Assembly: GCF_008973715.1 (NCBI RefSeq)
Contig: NZ_WBOL01000006.1
Location: 140,910-204,909 of the forward strand
DNA: 64,000 nucleotides
Direction: 5' to 3'
Source: Nitrincola schmidtii
GTDB taxonomy: Bacteria; Pseudomonadota; Gammaproteobacteria; Pseudomonadales; Balneatricaceae
How positions within the stretch are numbered: the first letter of the stretch is position 1; each line of letters opens with the position of its first letter. Shown piece by piece: positions 8,148 to 16,407 of this stretch. The notes below the pieces were generated by a model that was not told where the DNA came from, ran no database searches, and saw only the letters and a list, made by a program, of their open reading frames with translations. Both the position numbers and the translations under genes were made by a program.

Positions 8148-8175
8148 AGCTTATATTGAGATAAAACAATAAGCT
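8148..8175. repeat. Inverted repeat in the leader of the first P-II gene
   Basis: AGCTTAT (8148-8154) and ATAAGCT (8169-8175) are perfectly complementary around 14 bases. The repeat lies in the predicted 5' untranslated region, 57 bases before the start codon. It could be an operator or an mRNA hairpin. Confidence 0.4.
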
Positions 8176-8231
8176 GCTACAAAAAATCTGCTAACCTAAT
8201 ATTAAATACAGCCGCCAACAGGGGAGTCATC

Positions 8232-8579
8232 ATGCAGTTCAAACTAATTATGGCATTTGTTGACGCCGACAAGACTGAAAAAGTAATGCTTGCTGCTCGC
8301 GAATCCGGTGCTACAGGAGCTACCATTATTAATAATGCACAAGGACAGGGCCTACACAAGATTGTTGGTATTCTTGGTTTTGAAGTATTAGAACCTCGTG
8401 CTGTTGTAATGATCTTGTCTGAAAGCCGAAGAACAGAGCATATTCTTGAGGCAATTTCGGTAGCGGGCGAAATGGATGAATCATTAAGCACAGGTATTGC
8501 TATTCAGATCGATGTAGATAAAGCATTGGGTCTTAAAGAGCATATCAGTGCGCTTGAAAAAGAAATCCCTGTGAAGTGA
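8232..8579 (+). CDS. P-II-like small signalling protein (copy 1)
   Basis: A 115-residue protein with the P-II pattern: beta strand LIMAFVD, helix KTEKVMLAARESGATGATII, a short T-loop (NNAQGQGLHKIVGILGFEV) and the C-terminal STGIAIQIDVDKALGL. The T-loop is far shorter than in GlnB and lacks the uridylylated Tyr region, so it is not a nitrogen-cascade P-II. AGGGGAG lies 5 bases before ATG. It is the first gene of the cluster. P-II relatives encoded beside transporters (GlnK-AmtB, SbtB-SbtA) gate them according to bound nucleotides, and I infer the same here for the DUF1538 proteins. Confidence 0.8.
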   Translation: MQFKLIMAFVDADKTEKVMLAARESGATGATIINNAQGQGLHKIVGILGFEVLEPRAVVMILSESRRTEHILEAISVAGEMDESLSTGIAIQIDVDKALGLKEHISALEKEIPVK

Positions 8580-8604
8580 TCACAAGCATTAGAAAGGATT
8601 ATTT

Positions 8605-9351
8605 TTGAAAGAGATATTTTTAGCGTTTACCAAACAAGCGCGTGATAGTCTCAGAGACCTTATCCCTGTGTTGCTTGTTATGGCTTTTTTCCAACTTATT
8701 GTTATTCGTCAACCACTTCCAGATGGAATAAGTTTTTCCGATCTATGGATTGGTCTGTTCTCAGTTCTCATTGGCTTAACGTTGTTTATCAAAGGGCTAC
8801 AAATCGGCCTCTTTCCAATGGGTGAAAGTCTTGCGCATGCGTTTGCCAAAAAGTCATCAGTTATTAGCTTGCTAGTCTTTGCTTTCGCGCTAGGCTTCGG
8901 AACAACGATAGCTGAACCAGCACTCATTGCCGTTGCAGGAAAAGCCTCTGAGGTGGTATCGGGTGGCGGAATGATTGAGGCAACATCAACAGCACAACAG
9001 CGTTTTGCTTTAGAGTTGCGCTTAGTAGTTGCCATGTCGGTTGGTAGTGCTGTTCTTATCGGCGTTTTACGCATCTTAAAAGGTTGGCCTTTACATTATA
9101 TGATTATTGGCGGTTATGTGATTGTCATGGTACTTACACTCTTTGCACCTTCAGAAATTGTAGGTATTGCCTACGATTCAGGAGGCGTCACTACCTCGAC
9201 AATCACAGTACCCCTAGTCACTGCTCTCGGTGTTGGACTGGCCTCTTCCATTAAAGGGCGCAGCCCAATGTTGGATGGTTTTGGATTGATCGCTTTAGCA
9301 TCCGTTATGCCGATCATCTTTGTATTAAGTTATGGATTAATCCTACTTTAA
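8605..9351 (+). CDS. DUF1538 membrane protein A (UmpA/UmpB-like)
   Basis: A 248-residue hydrophobic protein with about seven membrane segments. DUF1538 signatures are [34 protein letters not shown] and [10 protein letters not shown]. Start is TTG (8605-8607) behind GAAAGGA. A DUF1538 pair, UmpAB of Halomonas, was reported as a two-component Na+(Li+,K+)/H+ antiporter, so this and the next gene probably form an inner-membrane pair. The residue SGGVTTS, in the middle of a predicted membrane segment, looks like an ion or substrate site (inference). Confidence 0.82.
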   Translation: MKEIFLAFTKQARDSLRDLIPVLLVMAFFQLIVIRQPLPDGISFSDLWIGLFSVLIGLTLFIKGLQIGLFPMGESLAHAFAKKSSVISLLVFAFALGFGTTIAEPALIAVAGKASEVVSGGGMIEATSTAQQRFALELRLVVAMSVGSAVLIGVLRILKGWPLHYMIIGGYVIVMVLTLFAPSEIVGIAYDSGGVTTSTITVPLVTALGVGLASSIKGRSPMLDGFGLIALASVMPIIFVLSYGLILL

Positions 9352-9361
9352 GGTGGAGAGC

Positions 9362-10132
9362 ATGGATTTTTTTAATATCTTACTTAGCACCTCATTCGAC
9401 ATCGCGCCGATTATTGCCATTATTTTTGGTTTTCAATATCTCGTTATTCGTAAAAAGGTCCATCGTTTACCCCAAGTCATTGTTGGCTTTGTACTGGTGT
9501 TATTGGGGCTGAGCTTATTTTTACTGGGGTTAGAAAAAGCCTTATTTCCTATGGGCAGCATGATGGCTGAACAGCTAACCTCCCCTAGCTTTTTACCTAC
9601 TTTGGCAGAGGATGTTCAGCGCCACTGGTCAGACTATTATTGGGTTTATATTTTTGCATTTACCATAGGTGCTAGTACGACCATTGCAGAACCTTCGTTA
9701 ATCGCAGTATCGATAAAAGCGGGGGAAATTTCCGGTGGCACGATTAATCCATTTATATTAAGGATTGCAGTGGCATTAGGTATGGCAATAGGCATTACCT
9801 TAGGTACGTGGCGCATCGTGATGGGATTACCACTGCAAGGCTTCATTTTGGGCGCCTATTTACTTGTTATTATTCAAACATTGCGATCTCCAAAAAGCAT
9901 TATTCCACTGGCATTTGATTCGGGGGGTGTCACCACTTCCACCATTACGGTACCTATTATTGCAGCATTAGGTTTAGGACTAGCAACATCGATACCGGGT
10001 CGCGACCCATTGATGGATGGATTTGGCATGATCGCTTTGGCTTGTTTATTTCCAATTATTACCGTAATGGGCTACGCACAAATTGCAGAATGGCTGGAAA
10101 AACGAAACCGTTTACGTAATGAGTCATCCTAA
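9362..10132 (+). CDS. DUF1538 membrane protein B (UmpA/UmpB-like)
   Basis: A 256-residue partner of the preceding gene with the same signatures: [33 protein letters not shown] and DGFGMIALAC. I chose ATG at 9362 rather than the upstream GTG at 9353 because AGGTGGAG sits 3-10 bases before it. The gene follows DUF1538 A by 10 bases. It should join protein A in the membrane as a heteromeric cation/proton antiporter, by analogy with UmpAB. The two halves together mirror the fused protein at 10954-12441. Confidence 0.82.
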   Translation: MDFFNILLSTSFDIAPIIAIIFGFQYLVIRKKVHRLPQVIVGFVLVLLGLSLFLLGLEKALFPMGSMMAEQLTSPSFLPTLAEDVQRHWSDYYWVYIFAFTIGASTTIAEPSLIAVSIKAGEISGGTINPFILRIAVALGMAIGITLGTWRIVMGLPLQGFILGAYLLVIIQTLRSPKSIIPLAFDSGGVTTSTITVPIIAALGLGLATSIPGRDPLMDGFGMIALACLFPIITVMGYAQIAEWLEKRNRLRNESS

Positions 10133-10149
10133 GACTCTAGGAGAACAAG

Positions 10150-10506
10150 ATGCGCTTTAAACTTATTTTAGCGTTCGTCGATGATGATAAAACCGATGCT
10201 CTTTTGGATGCTGCCAGAGACGCTGGCGCTACTGGAGCAACCATCATTAATAACGCCCGTGGTGAAGGGCTCAAAAAAACCAGAGGTGTTTTTGGGCTTG
10301 AAATTACCAGCAGTCGAGATGTACTTCTTTTACTGGTAGAAGAACATCGTTGTCGCAAAATTTTAGAGAAAATTGCTGAAGTGGGTGAGTTTGACGACTC
10401 TCATGGAACAGGAATTGCTTTGCAACTTGATGTAGAAGATGCCCTTGGCGTTAAGCATCAAATTAAGTCTATCACTGCACATTTCGATTCTGCTCAGGAG
10501 GATTAA
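10150..10506 (+). CDS. P-II-like small signalling protein (copy 2)
   Basis: A 118-residue P-II relative close to copy 1 (RFKLILAFVDDDKTDALLDA, then RDAGATGATIINNARGEGLK), with the same short T-loop (KKTRGVFGLEI) and C-terminal GTGIALQLDVEDALGV. AGGAGAA precedes ATG. It sits 17 bases after DUF1538 B and 2 bases before the CBS gene. Two P-II copies around one DUF1538 pair could form mixed trimers or respond to different ligands. Confidence 0.8.
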   Translation: MRFKLILAFVDDDKTDALLDAARDAGATGATIINNARGEGLKKTRGVFGLEITSSRDVLLLLVEEHRCRKILEKIAEVGEFDDSHGTGIALQLDVEDALGVKHQIKSITAHFDSAQED

Positions 10507-10508
10507 CG

Positions 10509-10913
10509 ATGTCTAATCATATAAACAAAGTAGTTGCTGATGTTATGAATCAGAATTTTCGGATGATTGATGGCTTAGTAACCGTTTCTGACGCGGTGAA
10601 GTTAATGAAGCAAACGCGTTCACAAGTCCTGATCGTTGAAAAACGCGACTCTTCAGATGAGTTTGGATTGGTACTTCTCTCTGACATTGCAAAAAAAGTA
10701 TTGGCCCGCAACCTATCACCCGAGCGAGTCAATGTTTATGAAATCATGTCGAAACCTGCTTTAACTGTAAAAGCACAGATGCAAATACGTTTTTGTGCAC
10801 GATTGTTCAATAAATTCGGTCTAACCATGGCACCGGTTGTCAACAAAGATGATGAAATCATTGGTGTTATTAACTATGATGACCTGGTTTTAAGTGGGCT
10901 ATCTAGCCTCTGA
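10509..10913 (+). CDS. Stand-alone CBS-pair protein (copy 1)
   Basis: A 134-residue protein made only of two CBS motifs: VADVMNQNFRMIDGLVTVSD...QVLIVE and YEIMSKPALTVKAQMQIRFC...APVVNKDDEIIGVINYDDLV. CBS pairs usually bind adenine nucleotides and switch transporters or enzymes. GGAGGATTAACG precedes ATG, and the gene starts 2 bases after the P-II stop. I infer that it reports energy or nucleotide state to the neighbouring transporter. Confidence 0.82.
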   Translation: MSNHINKVVADVMNQNFRMIDGLVTVSDAVKLMKQTRSQVLIVEKRDSSDEFGLVLLSDIAKKVLARNLSPERVNVYEIMSKPALTVKAQMQIRFCARLFNKFGLTMAPVVNKDDEIIGVINYDDLVLSGLSSL

Positions 10914-10953
10914 TATTAGCGTTCATGACCTTATAACTTAACGCGAGGCCGAT

Positions 10954-12441
10954 TTGCTGTACTTAAAAAGCTTTTCCCATGCATTCATCCATGCGCTCAA
11001 GAATTTGTTACCTATTCTTGTGGTAGTTTTGTTTTTTCAACTAGCTATTTTGCAACAAATACCGGAAAACAGTCTCAGTATGGCTATTGGCCTGCTGATT
11101 GTTGCTGTTGGTGTCGCGTTATTTCTACAGGGATTAGAGTTAAGTATTTTCCCTGTCGGTAAAAGCCTTTCAAACCAGTTCGCCAAAAAAGGCTCTGTAC
11201 CTATTTTGTTAAGCTTTGGTTTCGCACTAGGCTTTTCAGCAGTGGTCGCAGAACCTGCTTTGATAGCAGTAGCAAGCCAAGCACAAGAAATCAGTGAAGG
11301 CAGGATTGATGCGCTCGTTTTACGCCTTTTGGTAGCAAGCTCTGTCGGTTTAGTCATTGCACTTGGCGTATTCAGAATTATTTTCGGACACCCTATTCAT
11401 TGGTACATGATTATTGGCTATATCATTGTGGTCAGTGTCACCTTCTTTGCACCTGAAGAGATAGTCGGTTTAGCTTATGACTCTGGCGGAGTCACCACTA
11501 ACATTGTGACGGTTCCATTGATAGCCGCGTTAGGCATAGGCCTAGCATCGTCGATACGGGGTCGTAATCCGCTTATCGATGGCTTTGGTCTAGTCGCTTT
11601 GGCGGTCATGGTTCCTATGATCAGCGTGCAGCTGTATGGCATTTTTGTCTATTCAGTCGATGTTGACAGTGTTTCTGCTCAAGTGATTCAAACAGCCGAA
11701 GTGGCTGTGACACATCCTGTGGTACAAGGTCTCTTAGATCTGTTGACCATGTTCAGAGATGTATTACCGATTCTTATCACTATTTTGTTTTTTCAATATA
11801 TTGTTCTGAAGCGCCCTCTATCTAATCCGCCCAAAATTGCATTTGGTTTTCTTCTAGTCATCATTGGGTTATATGCGTTTGTTGTAGGCCTTAAAATCGG
11901 ACTATTTCCAATTGGTACCAGCATGGCTGAGCAGTTGATTGGTTTAAATAGTTACGGTTTTATCTATCTTTTTGCCTTTATGATTGGCTTCGCAACCACG
12001 ATGGCAGAACCCGCTTTAATTGCGGTGGGTCAACAAGCAGAGGAAGCTGCTGCAGGCAAAATTAAAGGCAATATGATCCGCATCCTCGTAGCCATGGGTG
12101 TCGCTGTCGGTATTACCATCGGTGTGTATCGACTGATTACTGGCGGATCGATTCACTATTTCATTATTGGTGGATATACGCTTGTTATTTTACTGACGAT
12201 GTTAAGCCCTAAGTACATTGTTGCCTTAGCGTTTGACTTAGGTGGCGTGACCACTTCTGAAGTGACTGTACCACTGGTAACAGCTCTCGGCATTGGCCTA
12301 GCAACCCATATCGAAGGTCGTAACGTATTAATTGATGGGTTTGGCTTGATCGCTTTTGCCTCTATTTTCCCGATTGTCTCTGTCATGTGTTACGCCATTG
12401 CAGTGGACTGGTTGAACAAACTCAATAGGAAGACACTATGA
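10954..12441 (+). CDS. Double DUF1538 membrane protein (fused antiporter-like)
   Basis: A 495-residue protein carrying two complete DUF1538 units. Unit 1 (about 1-235) has [12 protein letters not shown] and [14 protein letters not shown]. Unit 2 (about 265-495) has [12 protein letters not shown] and FDLGGVTTSEVTVP. It thus equals the A and B proteins in one chain. In unit 2 the Ser of SGGVTT is Leu, so the two halves differ at a core position. Start is TTG (10954-10956). The 3' end overlaps the third P-II gene by 4 bases (ATGA), giving tight coupling. Confidence 0.82.
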   Translation: MLYLKSFSHAFIHALKNLLPILVVVLFFQLAILQQIPENSLSMAIGLLIVAVGVALFLQGLELSIFPVGKSLSNQFAKKGSVPILLSFGFALGFSAVVAEPALIAVASQAQEISEGRIDALVLRLLVASSVGLVIALGVFRIIFGHPIHWYMIIGYIIVVSVTFFAPEEIVGLAYDSGGVTTNIVTVPLIAALGIGLASSIRGRNPLIDGFGLVALAVMVPMISVQLYGIFVYSVDVDSVSAQVIQTAEVAVTHPVVQGLLDLLTMFRDVLPILITILFFQYIVLKRPLSNPPKIAFGFLLVIIGLYAFVVGLKIGLFPIGTSMAEQLIGLNSYGFIYLFAFMIGFATTMAEPALIAVGQQAEEAAAGKIKGNMIRILVAMGVAVGITIGVYRLITGGSIHYFIIGGYTLVILLTMLSPKYIVALAFDLGGVTTSEVTVPLVTALGIGLATHIEGRNVLIDGFGLIAFASIFPIVSVMCYAIAVDWLNKLNRKTL

Positions 12442-12791
12442 AATTCTCCGTACTCGCCGCCATTGTTTCTGAAGATTATGAGCAAAAAGTGATTGATACT
12501 GCTCAAAAATCAGGGGCAGGTGGTATTACTTTGTTATCCGGAAGAGGTATTGGTAACGAAGCCAAAAAAACCTTTTTCGGTATGACCTACGAAGGCAGCC
12601 AGTCAATCGTTATTATGGTTCTTGAAAAGGGTTTATCTTTAGAGATTTTAAAAGCGATTCAAGCGCTGATATTAGACAAAGAAAACAATGACTCGCATGG
12701 TGTAGTCTTCACCATTCCACTAGAACATTTAGGCGGCATTGATCTTTCGCAATTAGCGAAGTTTGAGCAGCACCTCAAAGACACACTTTAA
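12438..12791 (+). CDS. P-II-like small signalling protein (copy 3, divergent)
   Basis: A 117-residue protein with the same layout as copies 1 and 2 but clearly diverged: FSVLAAIVSEDYEQKVIDTA, loop GRGIGNEAKKTFFGMTYEGS, C-terminal DSHGVVFTIPLEHLGGI. The ATG overlaps the stop of the double-DUF1538 gene. Coupling to that gene suggests it is the dedicated partner of the fused transporter, as copies 1 and 2 are for the split pair. Confidence 0.75.
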   Translation: MKFSVLAAIVSEDYEQKVIDTAQKSGAGGITLLSGRGIGNEAKKTFFGMTYEGSQSIVIMVLEKGLSLEILKAIQALILDKENNDSHGVVFTIPLEHLGGIDLSQLAKFEQHLKDTL

Positions 12792-12806
12792 AGAGGACAG
12801 TATTTC

Positions 12807-13193
12807 ATGCTTGTAAATGATGTAATGATCAAAAATGTAGTAACGGTATCTTCCTTTGCAACCCTTCGTGAAGCACTTAGCTTGATGAAGCAGCACAAAC
12901 TTAAATCTCTGGTGGTAGAGAAAACATCAGACCATGATGCATACGGATTAATCACTTATACCAACATTATGAAAACCGTAGTCGCAGAAAGTGGCGATAT
13001 CGATCTTATCAATGTCTATGATGTGTGCGCAAAACCCATCATCTCGGTAGGCAAAAGCTTGTCGGTAAAACATGTTGCAAGCCTAATGACTGCACAACGT
13101 GTTAAGCGAGTGATTGTAGTCGATGACAATGAGCTAATCGGTTTAGTCTGCATGAACGACATCGTTCAAACCATTATGAATACTATTGAATAA
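12807..13193 (+). CDS. Stand-alone CBS-pair protein (copy 2)
   Basis: A 128-residue two-CBS protein (VNDVMIKNVVTVSSFATLREALSLM with SLVVEK; YDVCAKPIISVGKSLSVKHVASLM with VIVVDDNELIGLVCMNDIV; motifs given in parts). It repeats the P-II/CBS order of the first module, as the last gene of the cluster. AGAGGA precedes ATG. A strong hairpin follows 24 bases after the stop. Confidence 0.8.
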   Translation: MLVNDVMIKNVVTVSSFATLREALSLMKQHKLKSLVVEKTSDHDAYGLITYTNIMKTVVAESGDIDLINVYDVCAKPIISVGKSLSVKHVASLMTAQRVKRVIVVDDNELIGLVCMNDIVQTIMNTIE

Positions 13194-13216
13194 GCTATTC
13201 GGTAAACTGTGAACCT

Positions 13217-13240
13217 ATGTGCATCAGCCATGATGCACAT
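13217..13240. terminator. Strong hairpin ending the P-II/DUF1538 cluster
   Basis: ATGTGCATCA (13217-13226) and TGATGCACAT (13231-13240) form a perfect 10-bp stem with a 4-base loop, between the convergent CBS gene and lipB. There is no long T-run on either side, so it is an imperfect intrinsic terminator or an mRNA-end protecting hairpin. Confidence 0.6.
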
Positions 13241-13287
13241 CTATTGGTGAAGAAGGCAACTTAGTGGGGGCGGCTGAGATTTCTTGG

Positions 13288-13893
13288 CTAACTAAGCTTT
13301 TTCACGAAATAATCAGTCAAATCTTTAGCTAGATCATCAATATTGACGTCAACAAAGTGCTTCACCTGAGTCATCTGCATACCGGCATAGCCACAGGGAT
13401 TGATGCGCAGAAATGGCTCTAGATCCATATCCACGTTTAATGCTAATCCATGAAAAGAACAGCCACGCCTGACTCGCAATCCTAGGGAGGCGATTTTATT
13501 GCCATCCACATAGACTCCCGGTGCGTCTGGTTTTGCAGACGCCTGTATCCCGATAGAAGCGAGTAGTTCTATGACTGCGTTTTCCATCAAGGTGACAACA
13601 TCGCGAACACCTAGTTTGCGACGACGCAAGTCTAACAACAGGTACACAACTAACTGACCAGGACCGTGATAGGTGATTTGGCCTCCACGATCCGTTTGCA
13701 CCACCGGAATCTCGCCGGGGCTTAACAAATGCTGCGCTTTACCGGCCTGTCCTTGAGTAAACACAGGTTGATGCTGTAACAGCCAGATCTCATCCGGTGT
13801 TTCTGAATCACGCTGATTGGTAAAAGCCTGCATCTTTTCCCAAATCGGTGCATAGGGTTGCAGTCCTAATTGACGAACAATCAGATCAGTCAA
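13288..13893 (-). CDS. lipB: Octanoyl-ACP:protein N-octanoyltransferase
   Basis: A 201-residue LipB that moves octanoyl groups from acyl carrier protein to lipoyl domains in the cytoplasm. The motif [19 protein letters not shown], the catalytic Lys in [11 protein letters not shown] and catalytic Cys in INPCGYAGM are present. The gene begins 1 base after the DUF493 (ybeD) stop, the usual gammaproteobacterial dacA-ybeD-lipB order. The normal downstream partner lipA does not follow; the next gene is convergent. Confidence 0.96.
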   Translation of the reverse strand: MTDLIVRQLGLQPYAPIWEKMQAFTNQRDSETPDEIWLLQHQPVFTQGQAGKAQHLLSPGEIPVVQTDRGGQITYHGPGQLVVYLLLDLRRRKLGVRDVVTLMENAVIELLASIGIQASAKPDAPGVYVDGNKIASLGLRVRRGCSFHGLALNVDMDLEPFLRINPCGYAGMQMTQVKHFVDVNIDDLAKDLTDYFVKKLS

Positions 13894-14169
13894 TTACAGC
13901 ACCATATGCACGCGACCGGATGCCTTGAGTTTTTCAAATAAAGCCTGAAGTTGATCTTCGCCTGTCGCGGTCATCTTTAATCTAACAGAACGAAAACGTC
14001 CATTGCGGCTATCTTGAATAGACACCTTTTCTAGATCCAGTTCTGGATCAAAACCTTTCACCGTTTCAACAACAAAGCCAAAAAAGTCATCGGCGTTGTT
14101 ACCGACTACCTTGATAGGGTAGTCAGCACAGGGAAACGTAATTTTGGGTGCTTCTGGAGTATCAGTCAT
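13894..14169 (-). CDS. ybeD: DUF493 family protein YbeD
   Basis: A 91-residue small soluble protein with the ACT-like DUF493 pattern (FPCADYPIKVVGNNADDF at the start, RFRSVRLKMTATGEDQLQ near the end). Its function is not settled; the family is almost always encoded between dacA and lipB, as here. It is 11 bases downstream of dacA. Confidence 0.92.
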   Translation of the reverse strand: MTDTPEAPKITFPCADYPIKVVGNNADDFFGFVVETVKGFDPELDLEKVSIQDSRNGRFRSVRLKMTATGEDQLQALFEKLKASGRVHMVL

Positions 14170-14180
14170 CTATTGTTCAC

Positions 14181-15341
14181 TTATCTATTCAAAAGGCCTG
14201 TAAAGAACTTTAATACGCTATGCCATAGACGCTTCACAAAACCACCTTTTTCAATGGCTTGCATGGCAACTAATGGAGTTTCATTGATGATTTCGCCATC
14301 AATGGATACCACCACTTTACCCACCATCTCTCCTTGCTCTATGGGTGCTTGAATATTGCGAGGCAGATCCAACACAACTTCCAAGCGATCTTGCTGTCCG
14401 CGAGGAATGGTCAAAGCTAGGTTTTCAGCAACACCCAATTGAATTTCATCTTTATCGCCGCCCCATACACGTTGTTGGCTGATGATTTGACCCGCAGTGT
14501 AGAGTGGTACACTTTCAAAGAAGCGGAAGGCGTAGTTTAGAAGTTGTTGTGTTTCTTGCGCGCGCGTTTCTTCGCTAGCTGATCCCATGACAACCGTAAT
14601 TAAGCGCATATTGTCGCGCACCGCAGAGGCCACTAAGCAATAACCGGCTTCAGTCGTGTGGCCCGTTTTTATGCCATCAACCGTATCGTCACGCCATAGC
14701 AGTCTGTTTCTATTTGGCTGACGGATATCATTGAACTCAAAGTATTTTTCCGCATAAATAGGGTAATACTGGTGGGAATCATTGATCAACGCTCGTGATA
14801 ACAATGCCAAATCAAAGGCACTTGAATACTGATTCTCGGCAGGTAGACCTGTGGCATTTTCAAAATGGGTGTTATTCATACCCAAACGTTGAGCATGCTG
14901 ATTCATCAGATCGGCAAAGGCTCTTTCACTTCCGGCAACATGTTCAGCAAGGGCAACCGATGAATCATTTCCTGATGAAATAATCACACCACGCAACAGA
15001 TCAAGCAGACGAACTTGACGTCCTTCTTGAATGAACATACGCGAGCCACCGGTGCGCCATGCATTTTCACTGATACTGACCATTTCCTCTTCAGAGAGGT
15101 TACCTCTAATCAATTCTAACTCGACGATATAGCTGGTCATGATCTTGACTAAACTAGCGGGTGGATAACGATCATGTTCATTTTTAGCCAAAATCACCTG
15201 CCCTGTTGCAGCATCCATAACAACATAGGAGCGCGCGGGTATTTGTGGAGGAGCTGGGATCATATTGGCGTGAGCTTGAACCACCAACAATAAGCTGGAG
15301 ATGAAGACTAAAAAAAGACGATTTAAGCTTCTTGATAACAT
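14181..15341 (-). CDS. dacA: D-alanyl-D-alanine carboxypeptidase (PBP5/6 type)
   Basis: A low-molecular-mass penicillin-binding protein of about 386 residues that trims the terminal D-Ala of peptidoglycan stem peptides in the periplasm. Active-site motifs are SLVK (in PPASLVKIM), SGN (in ISSGNDSSVAL) and KTG (in GIKTGHTTEAG). I chose ATG at 15341, which starts a good signal peptide (MLSRSLNRLFLVFISSLLLV) ending at AHA; the longer frame adds 22 residues that would spoil it. The C-terminal amphipathic helix (LWHSVLKFFTGLLNR) should anchor it to the membrane. Confidence 0.94.
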   Translation of the reverse strand: MLSRSLNRLFLVFISSLLLVVQAHANMIPAPPQIPARSYVVMDAATGQVILAKNEHDRYPPASLVKIMTSYIVELELIRGNLSEEEMVSISENAWRTGGSRMFIQEGRQVRLLDLLRGVIISSGNDSSVALAEHVAGSERAFADLMNQHAQRLGMNNTHFENATGLPAENQYSSAFDLALLSRALINDSHQYYPIYAEKYFEFNDIRQPNRNRLLWRDDTVDGIKTGHTTEAGYCLVASAVRDNMRLITVVMGSASEETRAQETQQLLNYAFRFFESVPLYTAGQIISQQRVWGGDKDEIQLGVAENLALTIPRGQQDRLEVVLDLPRNIQAPIEQGEMVGKVVVSIDGEIINETPLVAMQAIEKGGFVKRLWHSVLKFFTGLLNR

Positions 15342-15425
15342 CCGTGATGCATCCCTTTCGGTTAAATTATGATGATGGGCTGTGGCCGATAGACTAACCA
15401 TATACAATTAAGTTCACTCTAACAC

Positions 15426-16361
15426 TTAAGGCTGGCTTACTAAGTGAGGTCGATGAAAACCAGCACTTGCCAAGCTTGCAATCAGTGTGTCCAAAGGTTC
15501 GCCGACCGTTAATGGGCCTATCTTAACACGGTAAACCGTTGAACCCGAGGGGGTTGCAGGGTAAATCCCAACAGGAAAGCCATTGGCTAGAGGTTGTAGT
15601 TGGCGTTGAGCACGTTGAGCCGCATCTTCAGTAGAAAAGGCTCCTACTTGTAAATAACGCCTATCGTGAGATGCTCTCATAGTCAGATTGGAACCTTGAG
15701 CAGTAACATTGTTCGCAGACGTGCTTGTCGAACTTGCAGCAGTACTCCCCGGCGCACTTGAACTGGCTGATGCTAACATCTGTCCAGAAGGTGGAGGTGG
15801 TGTGATGGCAGTCACCTCAACCCGCCCCGTTCCATGTTGCAAGATGCCTAAACGGTATGCCGCTGCATAGGAAAGATCAATTAAACGATCATCATGGAAA
15901 GGCCCACGATCATTTATACGAACAATAACTGACCTACCATTATCTAGGTTAGTCACGCGAGCAAAGGTCGGCAAAGGTAAACTTTTATGAGCTGCCGTCA
16001 TTTCATACATATCATAGACCTCTCCGTTTGAGGTCAAATGTCCATGAAACTTCAAACCATACCATGAGGCAATACCCTTTTCTCGATAGCCTTCAGCGGA
16101 TGGTAGTACTGTATAAGTTTGCCCGAAAACTTCATAAGGGCTTCGATTACCTCCACGACTATGAGGTTCATAGCGAGGCACTGCATCTGGCACTTTACTA
16201 ACGTCCGGTGGACTTTCAGGTGCTTTATCATGCTGCATACTGTAGCGACCAAAATTGGTTTGCTGATCACTGGGAGCTTTCTTGGGTTTACCTTTGTCAG
16301 TTTGAGTGGCGCATCCGCCTAATAAAAGTAATGAAAGACTGAATATAAGCAACCAACGCAT
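15426..16361 (-). CDS. rlpA: Septal-ring lipoprotein / lytic transglycosylase RlpA
   Basis: About 311 residues: lipoprotein signal with lipobox LLGGC, a double-psi beta-barrel domain (GIASWYGLKFHGHLTSNGE, NDRGPFHDDRLIDLS) and a C-terminal SPOR domain (YLQVGAFSTEDAAQRAQRQL). RlpA cuts denuded glycan at the division site, recruited by SPOR. ATG at 16361 follows GAGGGTGATA; the frame start at 16373 is less likely. In Pseudomonas mltB usually lies between rlpA and rodA; here it is absent. Confidence 0.93.
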   Translation of the reverse strand: MRWLLIFSLSLLLLGGCATQTDKGKPKKAPSDQQTNFGRYSMQHDKAPESPPDVSKVPDAVPRYEPHSRGGNRSPYEVFGQTYTVLPSAEGYREKGIASWYGLKFHGHLTSNGEVYDMYEMTAAHKSLPLPTFARVTNLDNGRSVIVRINDRGPFHDDRLIDLSYAAAYRLGILQHGTGRVEVTAITPPPPSGQMLASASSSAPGSTAASSTSTSANNVTAQGSNLTMRASHDRRYLQVGAFSTEDAAQRAQRQLQPLANGFPVGIYPATPSGSTVYRVKIGPLTVGEPLDTLIASLASAGFHRPHLVSQP

Positions 16362-16407
16362 TATCACCCTCAATCAGCGCTGTCAGCGCCAAGATAAAAA
16401 TTCCGAG

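Larger units (their letters stand above)
7927..8231. other. AT-rich divergent intergenic region between the catabolic and P-II/DUF1538 clusters
   Basis: About 300 bases without a gene. It should hold the promoters of both divergent transcription units. The right part contains an FNR-type box (8093-8106), an extended -10-like TGCTATAAA (8132-8140) and an inverted repeat (8148-8175). I see no RNA gene. Confidence 0.6.
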
